Shown here: positions 44,068 through 52,967 of the stretch, one piece after another | Numbering within the stretch: position 1 is the stretch's first letter | How the letters are laid out: every line of letters starts with the position of its first letter | From: Micromonospora_G sp044458865 | Lineage (GTDB): Bacteria; Actinomycetota; Actinomycetes; Mycobacteriales; Micromonosporaceae | Assembly: GCF_044458865.1 (NCBI RefSeq) | Contig: NZ_JBITIH010000012.1 | Location: 170,347 to 234,346 of the forward strand | DNA length: 64,000 bases | Direction of reading: 5' to 3' | Program-made: the position numbers and the translations under genes | The notes under the pieces: model-generated | What the model saw: the letters and a program-made list of their open reading frames with translations, nothing else | Database searches by the model: none | What the model was told of the DNA's origin: nothing

Positions 44068-45012
44068 TTACGGCTGGGGGTGGGTGCGCGCGCCCGCGTC
44101 GGTGATGGTCCTGGGGTGCGGTTCCTTTATCGGGGTCGGGTGGGGGACGACCGCGACCGGGCACTCGGCGTGGTGCAGCACATGCTGGCTGACCGAGCCG
44201 AGTAGTAGCCCGCTGAGCGCGCCGCGACCGTGGCCGCCGACCACGACGAGTTGGGCATAGCGGGAGAGTTCCACCAGGGCCGGCGCGGGGCGTCCCGGCA
44301 TGAGCTGTCGGTTGATCTCCACCTGCGGGTAGCGCTCCCGCCAGCCGGCGACCGATTCGGCCAGAACCCGTCCCTCGTCGTCGCGGAGCGCCTGACGGTC
44401 GTGGACGGTCGGCAGTACGTCTCCCGCCTGGGTCGAGACGGGATGCCGGTACGCGTGCACCGCGACCACGTGCGTCCGTCGCACGGAGGCTTCTTCGACC
44501 GCGAACTCGATCGCCTTCGCGGAGAGCCCCGAGCCGTCGATGCCGACGACCACCGGGCCGGTCGGGTGGGGGCGGCCCCGCGCGACGAGCACCGGGCCGG
44601 CGGCGTGTGTGGTGACCTGTACCGCGACGGAGCCGATGACGAGGCTGGTCAGACCGCCGAGGCCGTGGTCGCCGACCACCACGAGGGCGGCTCGGGTCGA
44701 CTCCCCGACCAGGACGGCGGTGGCGAAGCCGGCGACGACCTCGCCGTGGACCGGTAGACCGGGCGCGGCGGCGCGGGCTTCGGCGACGGCCTCGGTCACC
44801 ACCCGCTCTGCCTGGTGACGCAGGCCGCCCTCGGCCGGCCCAGCGGGGGACGGTTTGCCGGATATACGCAGTTTCGGCCAGACAAAGGCGTGTACGACGC
44901 GGAGCGGGCGGTTGCGCCGTACGGCCGCGTCGGCCGCCAGGTGGACGGCGGTCAGGCCGGTGGATGAACCGTCCACGCCGACGACCACCGGCGAGGTGCT
45001 GGTCGGTTCCAT
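44068..45012 (-). CDS. Universal stress protein, tandem UspA domains
   Basis: 314 residues from ATG 45012 (GAGGGGAAG upstream). Two Usp domains (about 8-145 and 155-295), each with the ATP-binding pattern G-x2-G-x9-G-S: GDHGLGGLTSLVIGSVA and GGHGRGALSGLLLGSVS, and N-terminal VVVGVDGS / VVVGIDGS. ATP-binding stress proteins, in actinobacteria often under hypoxia control. A proline-rich tail follows. Confidence 0.93.
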   Translation of the reverse strand: MEPTSTSPVVVGVDGSSTGLTAVHLAADAAVRRNRPLRVVHAFVWPKLRISGKPSPAGPAEGGLRHQAERVVTEAVAEARAAAPGLPVHGEVVAGFATAVLVGESTRAALVVVGDHGLGGLTSLVIGSVAVQVTTHAAGPVLVARGRPHPTGPVVVGIDGSGLSAKAIEFAVEEASVRRTHVVAVHAYRHPVSTQAGDVLPTVHDRQALRDDEGRVLAESVAGWRERYPQVEINRQLMPGRPAPALVELSRYAQLVVVGGHGRGALSGLLLGSVSQHVLHHAECPVAVVPHPTPIKEPHPRTITDAGARTHPQP

Positions 45013-45282
45013 GCTTCCCCTCCTGCGCTGGGATGCGGCTGGGGGTCGGACTCGGTGGCGGTGGGCCAAAGGTCGGGGGAGAAGTGGGTACCCCCCTCCG
45101 CCGGCGACGAACGGCGCCAGCCCGCCCGCCGATTCACCCGTTTCGTTCGGGTTGATGCCGATAGTCTGCTCGCTGCGCCCGTCTGCGCCGCGCCGGTCTC
45201 GGGAGCGAGCACGGAGCGGGCGTCAGGGTCTGGTACGACCGCTGGTCGCGACCGGACCGCCACGACCACCATGGGGGCGACG

Positions 45283-45582
45283 ATGGTAACCGTAGAACTC
45301 ACCCGGTTCCGCGTGTCATCCGAGCGGGCCGAGGAACTGCTGGCGGCGCGACCAGCGATGCTGCGCGACTTCGAAGCCGACCGGAAGGGCTTCCTCGACG
45401 CCCGACTGATCCAGTTGCCAGAGAACGAGTGGATCGACATCGTCTTCTGGCGTTCTCCGGAGGATCTTGCCGCCTCTCGTGCGAAGGGCGGGAACCTGCC
45501 GTACATCCAGGCGTTCTTCGAGTTGGTCGACGAGCTGGTCAGCTCCGAGGAAGGGGTGATGCTCGACGGACGTCTCCCCTGA
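45283..45582 (+). CDS. ABM-superfamily-like small protein
   Basis: 99 residues from ATG 45283 (ATG 45271 also possible). VELTRFRVSSERAEELLAARPAMLRDFEADRKGF and then WIDIVFWRSPEDL follow the ferredoxin-like pattern of antibiotic-biosynthesis-monooxygenase domains. Catalytic role unproven. Converges with the acetyltransferase gene. Confidence 0.7.
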   Translation: MVTVELTRFRVSSERAEELLAARPAMLRDFEADRKGFLDARLIQLPENEWIDIVFWRSPEDLAASRAKGGNLPYIQAFFELVDELVSSEEGVMLDGRLP

Positions 45583-45605
45583 CCGGACCCCTGCGACGCA
45601 CCGGC

Positions 45606-46118
45606 TCACGCCAGGTCGACGCCGGGGTCGATGACCCACTCGTTGGACCGAAGGAGCCGTCCGGCGAAGGATATGTCGCGTTCCCCGACCAGGCGGAAGC
45701 CGAGCGAACGGCAGATGCCGTTCGACGGGCCGTTCGTGGTCGCCGGGTAGGCGTGCACCTCGCCCCAGCGGCGGTCGTCGCGCGCCTGCTCCAGCAGCAG
45801 CCGAACGGCTCGCTTGGCCAGCCCCCGCCCCTGGAACTCGGGGAGCACCATCCAACCGATCTCGGAGATCAGTTCGCCGTCGGTCTCGTGTGCCCAGAGT
45901 GTCACCGACCCGGCGACCGCCTCCGGAACGACGTCGTCGTCCGGCACGATCATCCGGATCCAGTCGAGATCTGCCGCCGCGCTGCGCGCGTCCTGCGTAA
46001 CCTTCTCCTCCATCCCCTCGCGGGGAAGCGGACCGCCGAGTTCGGCCATCATCACCGGATCGCAGCGCATTCGGACGTACGCCTCGACGTCGCCCGCCTC
46101 GACATTGCGCAGTCGCAT
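45606..46118 (-). CDS. GNAT-family acetyltransferase
   Basis: 170 residues from ATG 46118 with GAGGAGAGG upstream. GWMVLPEFQGRGLAKRAVRLLLE is the acetyl-CoA motif A, and YPATTNGPSNGICRSLGFRLVGERDI the C-terminal motif. Of RimJ/RimL-like type acting on small molecules or proteins. Divergent from the methyltransferase at 46260. Confidence 0.9.
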   Translation of the reverse strand: MRLRNVEAGDVEAYVRMRCDPVMMAELGGPLPREGMEEKVTQDARSAAADLDWIRMIVPDDDVVPEAVAGSVTLWAHETDGELISEIGWMVLPEFQGRGLAKRAVRLLLEQARDDRRWGEVHAYPATTNGPSNGICRSLGFRLVGERDISFAGRLLRSNEWVIDPGVDLA

Positions 46119-46259
46119 GACCTCTCCTCGTCCTCGCTCCCCGAACTCGGCGCAGTACACCACGACACGGTGACAATCGTCGGTCTGTTCGCCATCGACA
46201 CCGGTTCCACTGTGTGTACTGTGGTGCCCCGATCGGCCGTGACCGGAGGATGTGTGTCG

Positions 46260-47000
46260 ATGACCGAGACGCCCCTGGCACCGAGTACCGCTCGAATGAT
46301 CGACTACTGGCTCGGTGGTCGGCACCATTTCCCCGTGGACATCGCCGCGGCGACGGCATTCGAAGGGGCGTACGGCCCCTGCGCGGCGATCTTCCGCTCG
46401 CTACGAGACTTCTCCGGGCGCGTGGTCTCCCACCTGGAGGCCCAGGGAATCGAGAACTTCCTGGTCTTCGGCGCGGGCGTGCCCACTCAGGGCAACGTGC
46501 ACGAGGTCGCCGCCAGCGCCCACGTCCTCTATACCGACATCGACCCGGTCACCATCGCTCTCGGCCAGGAGATCCTCGCCGGGCACGACCGCGCCGGGTA
46601 CGCCTTCGGGGACGCGACCGCCCCGGACGGCATCGATCCGGCCGCCATCGCTTCGTTCCTGCCCGGATGGGGCAGGGAGCCGATCGGCGTGGTCTTCCTC
46701 GGCCTGGCCGCGTTCCTCGACGATCCGACGCTGGCCCGCGCCCTCGATCAGCTCCACCGTGCCGTGCCGGCGGGGAGCATGCTGGCGTTCGATTTCGACG
46801 GCCAGGAACTCGCCGACCATCCGGCCGCGCTGGCGATGATGGGTGAGGGGTTCCACATGCGCGACCCGGCCGGCTTTCCCGCCCTGCTCGGCAACTGGCG
46901 GCTGACCGTCGACGGCGCCGTCCCGGTAGCCCGGTGGCGTCCGGACGGCGAGCCCGCCGACGTACCCGACGCGTTCTACGGCGGCCTCGCCCTGAAATAG
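46260..47000 (+). CDS. DUF574-type SAM-dependent methyltransferase
   Basis: 246 residues from ATG 46260 (CGGAGG upstream). PSTARMIDYWLGGRHHFPVD is the hallmark of the actinobacteria-specific DUF574 family; FLVFGAGVPTQGNVHEVA and LYTDIDPVTIALG are its SAM-binding strands. These genes are many-copy in actinobacteria; targets are unknown. Confidence 0.9.
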   Translation: MTETPLAPSTARMIDYWLGGRHHFPVDIAAATAFEGAYGPCAAIFRSLRDFSGRVVSHLEAQGIENFLVFGAGVPTQGNVHEVAASAHVLYTDIDPVTIALGQEILAGHDRAGYAFGDATAPDGIDPAAIASFLPGWGREPIGVVFLGLAAFLDDPTLARALDQLHRAVPAGSMLAFDFDGQELADHPAALAMMGEGFHMRDPAGFPALLGNWRLTVDGAVPVARWRPDGEPADVPDAFYGGLALK

Positions 47001-47051
47001 GCGACGCCCGGGAGTGGCGCAGCGGGCGCCGGTCCCGGCAGCGGCGCGAGG

Positions 47052-47258
47052 CTAGCCGAACGTCACCAGCAGCGAGGCGAAGCCGTGCTGCGTTCGGAGC
47101 CGGGTGAGCGCGTCGAGCGCCCCGAACGGCTCGTCCCACAGCAGTACCCCGGGTTCTCGGACCAGCGCGTAGGCGACCATGACCCGCTGGGCCTGCCCGC
47201 CGGGGACCGGGGGGTCCCCGGCGGTGTGGATCAAGTCGCCCCGGAAAGGTCTACTCAA
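47052..47258 (-). pseudogene. Remnant of an SsuB/TauB-type ABC transporter ATPase
   Basis: A 68-codon open stretch holding only the middle of an ABC ATPase: a degraded signature (VPGGQAQRVMVAYALVREP, where LSGGQ would be), Walker B VLLWDEPFGALDALTR and its neighbours. Walker A, the Q-loop and the C-terminus are missing. The DEPFGALDALTR form is typical of nitrate/sulfonate/taurine importers. It lies next to an intact ssuD and looks like a decayed part of a sulfonate-uptake locus. Confidence 0.75.
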
Positions 47259-47421
47259 CCGATAGGAATTGTCGATAAGCTGCCCGCGTGCCGCCCGCCG
47301 TCACCGGCAACGCCGGTCCGATCGTGGTCGTCCGCCCGGCGGGGCTGCCGAATCGCGGCCTGAGCCAGCCCCGCACCGACCTCGCGCCCCAGCTTTGCTC
47401 CCCGGACCGAGAGAGAACACC

Positions 47422-48585
47422 ATGGCACTCACCTTCCACTGGTTCCTTCCCACCTACGGCGACAGCCGCGACATCGTCGGCGGCGGACACGGACTGACCG
47501 CCGGCACGGCCGGCGGTGCCCGCCCGGCGACCGTGGCCTACCTCGGCCAGATCGCCCGAACCGCCGAACAGCTCGGCTTCGAGGGGGCGCTGACCCCGAC
47601 CGGTGCCTGGTGCGAGGACGCCTGGCTGGCCACCGCCATGCTGACCGAGGTCACCGAACGGCTGAAGTTCCTCGTGGCGTTCCGCCCCGGCATGATGTCG
47701 CCCACGCTCGCCGCGCAGATGGCGTCGACCTACCAGCGCCTGTCCCAGGGGCGGCTGCTGCTCAACGTCGTCACCGGCGGCGAGAGCCACGAACAGCGGG
47801 CGTACGGCGACTTCCTCGACAAGGACGCGCGGTACGCCCGTACCGATGAGTTCCTGCAGGTGGTGCGAGCCTTGTGGCGGGGTGAGACGGTCACCCACGA
47901 CGGCCCCCACCTCCGGGTCGAGCAGGCGAAACTGGGCCGGTTGCCGGACCCGGTGCCGCAGATCTACTTCGGCGGCTCGTCCAAGGCGGCTGGGCCGGTC
48001 GCGGTGGCGCACTCCGATGTCTACCTGACCTGGGGCGAGCCGCCGGCCCAGGTGGCCGAGAAACTCGCCTGGATCCGCTCGCTGGCGGCCGAGGCCGGGC
48101 GGGAACTCCGGTTCGGGATCCGGTTGCACGTGATTGCCCGGGACACCTCGGAGCAGGCATGGGCCCAGGCCCAGCGGTTGCTCGACGGCATTCCCGAGGC
48201 CGACATCAGGGCCGTGCAGGCTGGTCTGGCACGTAGTGAGTCGGAGGGTCAGCGTCGGATGATCGCGCTCCACGGCGGCTCCCGCGACGGGCTGGAGATC
48301 GCACCGAATCTCTGGGCCGGAGTGGGGTTGGTCCGGGGGGGTGCCGGCACCGCCCTGGTCGGGAGCCACACCGAGATCGCCGATCGGATCGCCGAGTACC
48401 ACGCCCTGGGCATCACCGAGTTCATTCTCTCCGGCCATCCGCACGTGGAGGAGGCGTACTGGTTCGGTGAGGGGGTGCTGCCGATTCTGCGGGAGCGTGG
48501 CCTGTGGTCGCACCCGGCGGGGGAGTCCCGGACGGCGAGCGCACCGGCCGCGGTTCCGTTCGCAGCGTCGAGTTCGCCACACTGA
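47422..48585 (+). CDS. ssuD: Alkanesulfonate monooxygenase (FMNH2-dependent, LLM class)
   Basis: 387 residues from ATG 47422 (GAGAGAA upstream). FHWFLPTYGDSRDIVGG, SPTLAAQMASTYQRLSQGRLLLNVVTGG, DEFLQVVRALW and IYFGGSS are characteristic SsuD/LLM blocks. It splits C-S bonds of alkanesulfonates to release sulfite. Alanine-rich C-terminal tail. No flavin reductase or transporter is nearby except the ABC remnant just upstream. Confidence 0.88.
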   Translation: MALTFHWFLPTYGDSRDIVGGGHGLTAGTAGGARPATVAYLGQIARTAEQLGFEGALTPTGAWCEDAWLATAMLTEVTERLKFLVAFRPGMMSPTLAAQMASTYQRLSQGRLLLNVVTGGESHEQRAYGDFLDKDARYARTDEFLQVVRALWRGETVTHDGPHLRVEQAKLGRLPDPVPQIYFGGSSKAAGPVAVAHSDVYLTWGEPPAQVAEKLAWIRSLAAEAGRELRFGIRLHVIARDTSEQAWAQAQRLLDGIPEADIRAVQAGLARSESEGQRRMIALHGGSRDGLEIAPNLWAGVGLVRGGAGTALVGSHTEIADRIAEYHALGITEFILSGHPHVEEAYWFGEGVLPILRERGLWSHPAGESRTASAPAAVPFAASSSPH

Positions 48586-48984
48586 ACCCCGTGCGGTGGT
48601 GAAGGCCCTCCGCGTGTAGCGGTCCGAAGCGAAGGGCCTTCACCACCGGTGTGCGCGTCATCCCGTGCTCTCGTGGCGTCCTCATCGGTAAGACGTTCGG
48701 GCAGGTATTGAGCTAGCATCCTAGGACGCATTACGGGTTGTGGCGCGCGTCACGTAGAAACGATCCGCCTCGGCGCACGCGGGCCACCAGCAGGGGATGG
48801 ATATAGTGGCACCGCAAATCAGCAGCCCCGGTACGTCCGCCAACAACGGGCCGCCAGGGTCGGGCCATGAGCCGGGACCGAGTCGAAGCCACCGAAGTGG
48901 GTTCGCAGAGACCGGCCGGAGCGCGCACGGTCCCGGACCGACCCGTGCCAGCGGGAGGTCGGGTCCGCAGCAGAGGGAGGTTCG
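48586..48984. other. Intergenic region between ssuD and the pgsA-like gene
   Basis: 399 bp. Contains the ssuD hairpin at 48595-48647 and a -10-like TATAGT at 48802-48807, about 180 bp before the next start. No ORF on either strand looks coding. Confidence 0.5.
48595..48647 (+). terminator. Long-stem hairpin after ssuD
   Basis: 14-bp perfect stem (48595-48608 with 48634-48647) around a 25-nt loop. Confidence 0.65.
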
Positions 48985-49626
48985 GTGTCGCGTCGGCCGG
49001 CGCGGGCAGACGATGCCCAGCCAACCGGGGGCACCGACGCCCGGTCAGAGGTTGTCGGCACTCGGATTCTCACGATTCCCAACCTGATCAGTTTTGCCCG
49101 GTTGCTGGGCGTGCCCCTCTTCCTTTATCTCTTGCTGGGGCAGCACGCGGACGTCGCGGCCCTGGTGGTGCTGGCGGTCGGTGGCACCAGCGACTGGGTC
49201 GACGGCTACGTGGCCCGCCGGTTGCACCAGGTCAGCAGGCTCGGAGAGCTGCTCGACCCGGCCGCCGACCGGCTGTACATCCTGGCCACCCTGGTTGGTT
49301 TCACCGCCCGTGAGATCGTGCCGTGGGAGTTCACCGCCGCGCTACTCGCCCGTGAGCTGCTGCTCTTCGTCTCCCTGCTCGTCCTACGTCGGTACGGATA
49401 CGGCCCACCGCCGGTGCACTATCTCGGCAAGACGGCCACGTTCATCCTGCTCGCCGCCTTCCCGACGCTGCTGCTCGCGGACGCCGTATCCGGTGCCGCG
49501 ACGGTGGCCGGTGCGATCGGTTGGGGGTTGGCGTGGTGGGGTCTGGTGCTCTACTGGGCCGCGGGCCTGTTCTATCTGATCCAGGCCGCGCGTCTGATCG
49601 GGGCTCGCCGCCGGGAGGCTGGATGA
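48985..49626 (+). CDS. CDP-alcohol phosphatidyltransferase (PgsA/cardiolipin synthase type)
   Basis: 213 residues from GTG 48985 (GGGAGG upstream). The CDP-alcohol signature DG-x2-AR-x8-G-x3-D-x3-D is complete in DGYVARRLHQVSRLGELLDPAADR (part). Five to six helices. Transfers phosphatidyl groups to glycerol-phosphate, phosphatidylglycerol or similar. Position before DUF881/sbp/DUF881/gcvH matches the M. tuberculosis gene called pgsA2. Confidence 0.9.
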   Translation: MSRRPARADDAQPTGGTDARSEVVGTRILTIPNLISFARLLGVPLFLYLLLGQHADVAALVVLAVGGTSDWVDGYVARRLHQVSRLGELLDPAADRLYILATLVGFTAREIVPWEFTAALLARELLLFVSLLVLRRYGYGPPPVHYLGKTATFILLAAFPTLLLADAVSGAATVAGAIGWGLAWWGLVLYWAAGLFYLIQAARLIGARRREAG

Positions 49627-50567
49627 GCGCCGGGCGTGGCCCGGAGCGGACGTACGCCCCGGATTTCCTTACCGAGCTGTTCCAGAATCCGCTTGATCCC
49701 GGTTATTCGGATGCGGCGGCGAGTCGTCGCGCGGGCCGTGGACCGACCGGGTGGCGGCGGTCGTCGATCCGGGTGGTCACCCTCGTCACCCTGGCCGGGC
49801 TGGGGTTCCTGCTGGCGTTGGCGTATCGGCAGACGATCGAGGGAGAGCCGGGCCGCAGTCAGGCGCGGGCTGGGTTGGTGGCGCAGATCAAGCAGCGGGA
49901 GGGCGAGACCGACCAGTTGGCTCGTCGGGCCGACGAGCTGCGGGCGGACGTGAACCGGCAGCGGGACGCGGCGCTGTCCGGTAGTGACGCGGCTCGGTTG
50001 CGCGATCTGGAGGCGGCCACCGGGTTGGGTCGGGTACGGGGCGACGGTGTGGTGGTACGTGTTGCCGACGGTCCCTCGGAGCCCGATGCGGTGACCGGGG
50101 TGGCCGGTACTAACCTCGGCAGGGTGTTGGACCGGGATCTTCAGGACATCGCGAATGCCTTGTGGAGCGCGGGCGCTGAGGCGGTTTCGATCAATGGTCA
50201 GCGGCTCACTGCGACGTCGACGATCCGGGCTGCCGGTGGGGCGATTCTGGTCGACTTCCGGCCGGTGACGGGTCCGTACGAGGTGTCCGCGATCGGCCCG
50301 GACCAGTTGGAGCGGAAGTTCCGTAACAGTGCTGCGGCGGCGTTGTTGCGGCAGGTGGCGGCCGAGCACGGTATGTCGTTCGACGTACGGGGCGCTGATG
50401 ACCTGACTCTTCCGGCGGCGAGTGAGCCTCAGTTGCGTTATGCCGTGCCGTCGGTGTCGCCGTCTGGTTCCGGGTCACCGGTGCCGTCCGGTAGTACGGG
50501 TGCGTCCCACAGTCCGGTGTCGCCTGGTGCCGGTGAATCCCTCAGTCCCTCCGGAGGCGGCCGATGA
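49623..50567 (+). CDS. DUF881 protein, first copy
   Basis: 314 residues; ATG 49623 overlaps the previous stop (ATGA). One helix (about 50-72), a coiled-coil stretch (about 85-125), then the DUF881 domain (DLQDIANALWSAGAEAVSINGQRLTA; PYEVSAIGP) and a Ser/Pro/Gly tail. The family accompanies the small basic protein gene and is thought to be envelope-located; function unknown. Confidence 0.9.
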   Translation: MSAGRGPERTYAPDFLTELFQNPLDPGYSDAAASRRAGRGPTGWRRSSIRVVTLVTLAGLGFLLALAYRQTIEGEPGRSQARAGLVAQIKQREGETDQLARRADELRADVNRQRDAALSGSDAARLRDLEAATGLGRVRGDGVVVRVADGPSEPDAVTGVAGTNLGRVLDRDLQDIANALWSAGAEAVSINGQRLTATSTIRAAGGAILVDFRPVTGPYEVSAIGPDQLERKFRNSAAAALLRQVAAEHGMSFDVRGADDLTLPAASEPQLRYAVPSVSPSGSGSPVPSGSTGASHSPVSPGAGESLSPSGGGR

Positions 50568-50896
50568 TCCCTGTACTCGCGTTGCTCGCCGGCGTTGTGC
50601 TTGGCGTGGTGCTGGACCCGACGGTGCCGGCGGCGTTGCTGCCGTACCTGCCGATTGCCGTGGTCGCGGCGCTGGACGCGGTGTTCGGTGGGGTCCGGGC
50701 GAAGCTCGACGGCATCTTCGACGACAAGCAGTTCGTGATTTCGTTCATCTCGAACGTGCTGGTGGCGGGAGTGATCGTGTATCTGGGTGACCAGTTGGGT
50801 GTGGGTGGTCAGTTGTCCACTGGTGTGGTGGTGGTCCTCGGTGTCCGGATTTTCGGCAACGTGGCGGCGATCCGCCGGCACCTGTTCCGGGCGTAG
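50564..50896 (+). CDS. sbp: Small basic protein (DUF1290)
   Basis: 110 residues, three hydrophobic segments; YLPIAVVAALDAVFGGVRAKLDGIFDDKQFVISFISN is the DUF1290 core (shown in part). Overlaps the upstream stop by 4 bp and lies between two DUF881 genes, the arrangement preserved across actinobacteria and Firmicutes. Role unknown. Confidence 0.92.
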   Translation: MIPVLALLAGVVLGVVLDPTVPAALLPYLPIAVVAALDAVFGGVRAKLDGIFDDKQFVISFISNVLVAGVIVYLGDQLGVGGQLSTGVVVVLGVRIFGNVAAIRRHLFRA

Positions 50897-50906
50897 GTTT
50901 CTGGCG

Positions 50907-51860
50907 ATGAGCGACGAGCAGCGACAGAGCGGGTCTGATGCCGAGGCGACGCCGGTGGGTGGTGCGTTGCCGGTCGACTCCGTACCGGGGGGCTCGGGTG
51001 CGGGGGCCGAGGGGGTTGGGCGGTCGGGTCCGGGTGATTCCGACGTGGTCGGGCCGACGAAGGACGCTGCTGGGGTGGATGATCTGCCGGCTGCGAGGCT
51101 CGATTCGGACGTTGACGTGGCGGGGGTGGGCGAGTCGGCTGGTCCGGTGGGGGAGCCGGTGGCGGGGCGGTCTCGCTGGAGCGGTGCCAGTGTGATCATC
51201 GCGGTGTTGTTGGCTCTGCTCGGGTTCACGCTGGTGGTCCAGTTGAAGAGCAATTCGGCGGATCCGGAGCTGGCGGCGACGCGGCAGGAGGACCTGGTGC
51301 GGATCCTGTCGGATCTGGAGTCGCAGGAGGAGCGGTTGCGTCAGGACATTGCTGGGTTGGAGGAGAGTCAGCGGCAGCTCGCGTCGGGTGCGCAGGGGCG
51401 GCAGGCGGCGTTGGACGAGGCGACGCGGCGGGCGGATGAGTTGGGCATCCTGGCGGGGAGGTTGCCGGCCCGGGGGCCGGGGTTGACGGTGACGTTCTCG
51501 GCGGGTGCGAAGCCGGTCGAGGCGGCGACGTTGCTCGACGCGGTGCAGGAGTTGCGTGGTGCGGGTGCGGAGGCGTTGCAGATTTCCGGTGGTGGAGGCG
51601 CGGTACGGATCGTGGCGAGCACTTTTTTCCTGGATGACGGTGCGGGGGTTGTGGTCAGTGGGAAGCGGTTGACCGGGCCGTACACGATCACGGTGATTGG
51701 TGATCCATCGACGATGCGGACCGCGTTGAACATTCCGGGCGGGGTGGTCGCGTCGGTCACCGGGGACGGCGGTAACGTGACGGTCCAGGAGCGGGAGGTG
51801 GTCGACGTGTCGACCCTGAGTGCTCCGTTGGATCTGAAGCACGCGCGCCCGGTCTCCTGA
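50907..51860 (+). CDS. DUF881 protein, second copy
   Basis: 317 residues from ATG 50907. A long acidic Gly/Val/Asp-rich N-terminus (about 1-95), one helix (about 97-117), a coiled coil (about 130-175) and the DUF881 domain (LLDAVQELRGAGAEALQISGG; TGPYTITVIGDPSTM). Paralog of the gene at 49623. Co-directional with gcvH 60 bp downstream. Confidence 0.9.
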   Translation: MSDEQRQSGSDAEATPVGGALPVDSVPGGSGAGAEGVGRSGPGDSDVVGPTKDAAGVDDLPAARLDSDVDVAGVGESAGPVGEPVAGRSRWSGASVIIAVLLALLGFTLVVQLKSNSADPELAATRQEDLVRILSDLESQEERLRQDIAGLEESQRQLASGAQGRQAALDEATRRADELGILAGRLPARGPGLTVTFSAGAKPVEAATLLDAVQELRGAGAEALQISGGGGAVRIVASTFFLDDGAGVVVSGKRLTGPYTITVIGDPSTMRTALNIPGGVVASVTGDGGNVTVQEREVVDVSTLSAPLDLKHARPVS

Positions 51861-51920
51861 CCGGGCGCGGCCGTACCTTTCGGGTGCGGTACCGATCGAG
51901 GATGATGAAGGACGCGGCTG

Positions 51921-52301
51921 GTGATTCCTGAGGACCTGCGTTACACGGCCGAGCACGAGTGGGTGGCGGGCGACGGCAGCGGTTCGGTGCGGGTGGGCAT
52001 CACCCATTTCGCGCAGGACGCGTTGGGTGACATCGTCTACGTGCAGCTTCCGGAGGAGGGTGCCGTGGTCGAGGCGGGCGAGTCTCTGGGTGAGATCGAG
52101 TCGACGAAGAGTGTTTCGGAGATCTACGCCCCGGTGAGTGGCACGGTGGTGGCGCGTAACGGTGAGCTCACGGACACCCCTGAGTTGATCAACACTGATC
52201 CGTACGGTGCGGGTTGGTTGGTGGAGATCGCTCCTGGTGGGCCGGCTGCGGTCGAGGGTCTGCTCTCTGCGGCGGCGTACCGGGAATTGACCGAGAGCTG
52301 A
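51921..52301 (+). CDS. gcvH: Glycine cleavage system H protein
   Basis: 126 residues, GTG start. Lipoyl domain; the lipoylated Lys is K63 in ESTKSVSEIYAP. It shuttles the methylamine intermediate between P, T and L proteins. gcvP is also on this window, 6.3 kb on; gcvT is not seen. Confidence 0.96.
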   Translation: MIPEDLRYTAEHEWVAGDGSGSVRVGITHFAQDALGDIVYVQLPEEGAVVEAGESLGEIESTKSVSEIYAPVSGTVVARNGELTDTPELINTDPYGAGWLVEIAPGGPAAVEGLLSAAAYRELTES

Positions 52302-52341
52302 GTGTGGTTTCGTGCGGGCGGATCTCGGCCCGCGCGTCTGG

Positions 52342-52370
52342 TTGCCCTGTATTTCGGCGCTGGCTAGGCT
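52342..52370 (+). promoter_or_regulatory. Probable sigma-A-type promoter of garA
   Basis: TTGCCC (52342-52347), 17-bp spacer, TAGGCT (52365-52370). Confidence 0.5.
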
Positions 52371-52410
52371 CGCTCAGTCGACCGAGAATCAATAGTTGCG
52401 CGTTGTGGAT

Positions 52411-52463
52411 GTGCCTTCCCAGGCACGGGAGAGCCAGCCGCTGGGCTTTTAGCAGCCCGGCGG
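52411..52463 (+). ncRNA. Two adjacent hairpins in the garA leader
   Basis: GTGCCT-TCCC-AGGCAC (52411-52426), then a 9-bp stem (52438-52446 with 52455-52463, one G-U pair) with loop TTTTAGCA. They lie between the promoter at 52342 and garA, so they may be an attenuator or mRNA-stability element. Confidence 0.4.
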
Positions 52464-52514
52464 CCAGACCCGCCACACCCCGACGCCGACCGAACAGATC
52501 CGTGAGGTGGTCCC

Positions 52515-52967
52515 ATGACGCGGCCAGACGACGAGTTCCCCCCACTCGACGTCACATCGACGCTCAACCTCGGCGCGCTCGACGAAGTGCTGGAGGGGCC
52601 GGATGCCGATGTCGTTCCGAGTCGCATGTCGGGCTCGTTGCCTCCGGGCATGGCGTTGCTGGTTGTTCGGCGTGGCCCGAACGCCGGTGCCCGGTTCCTG
52701 TTGGATCACGACGTGACGACGAGTGGCCGGCACCCCGACAGTGACATTTTCCTTGACGACGTGACCGTGTCTCGGCGGCACGCCGAGTTCCACCGGGACG
52801 GGGGTACGTTCACCGTCCGGGACGTGGGGAGTTTGAACGGGACCTACGTCAATCGTGAGCGGGTCGAGGCGGCCACCTTGAGCAATGGTGACGAGGTGCA
52901 GGTCGGTAAGTTCCGGTTGGTCTTCATCGCCGGTCCGCGCCCGGAGGAGGAGGCCGGCCGGGGGTGA
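52515..52967 (+). CDS. garA: FHA-domain regulator GarA
   Basis: 150 residues. Short N-terminal region with DVTSTLNLGALDEV, similar in place to the Thr-rich phosphorylation motif of mycobacterial GarA, then an FHA domain (about 48-135: SGRHPDSDIFLDDVTVSRRHAEF, GSLNGTYVN). In mycobacteria GarA, switched by Ser/Thr kinases, controls 2-oxoglutarate dehydrogenase and glutamate dehydrogenase. Gene order supports the assignment. Confidence 0.9.
   Translation: MTRPDDEFPPLDVTSTLNLGALDEVLEGPDADVVPSRMSGSLPPGMALLVVRRGPNAGARFLLDHDVTTSGRHPDSDIFLDDVTVSRRHAEFHRDGGTFTVRDVGSLNGTYVNRERVEAATLSNGDEVQVGKFRLVFIAGPRPEEEAGRG

Noticed and set aside
48797..49087. Open frames on both strands between ssuD and the pgsA-like gene
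   Set aside because: No ribosome site or recognisable product; codon pattern not gene-like; treated as intergenic.
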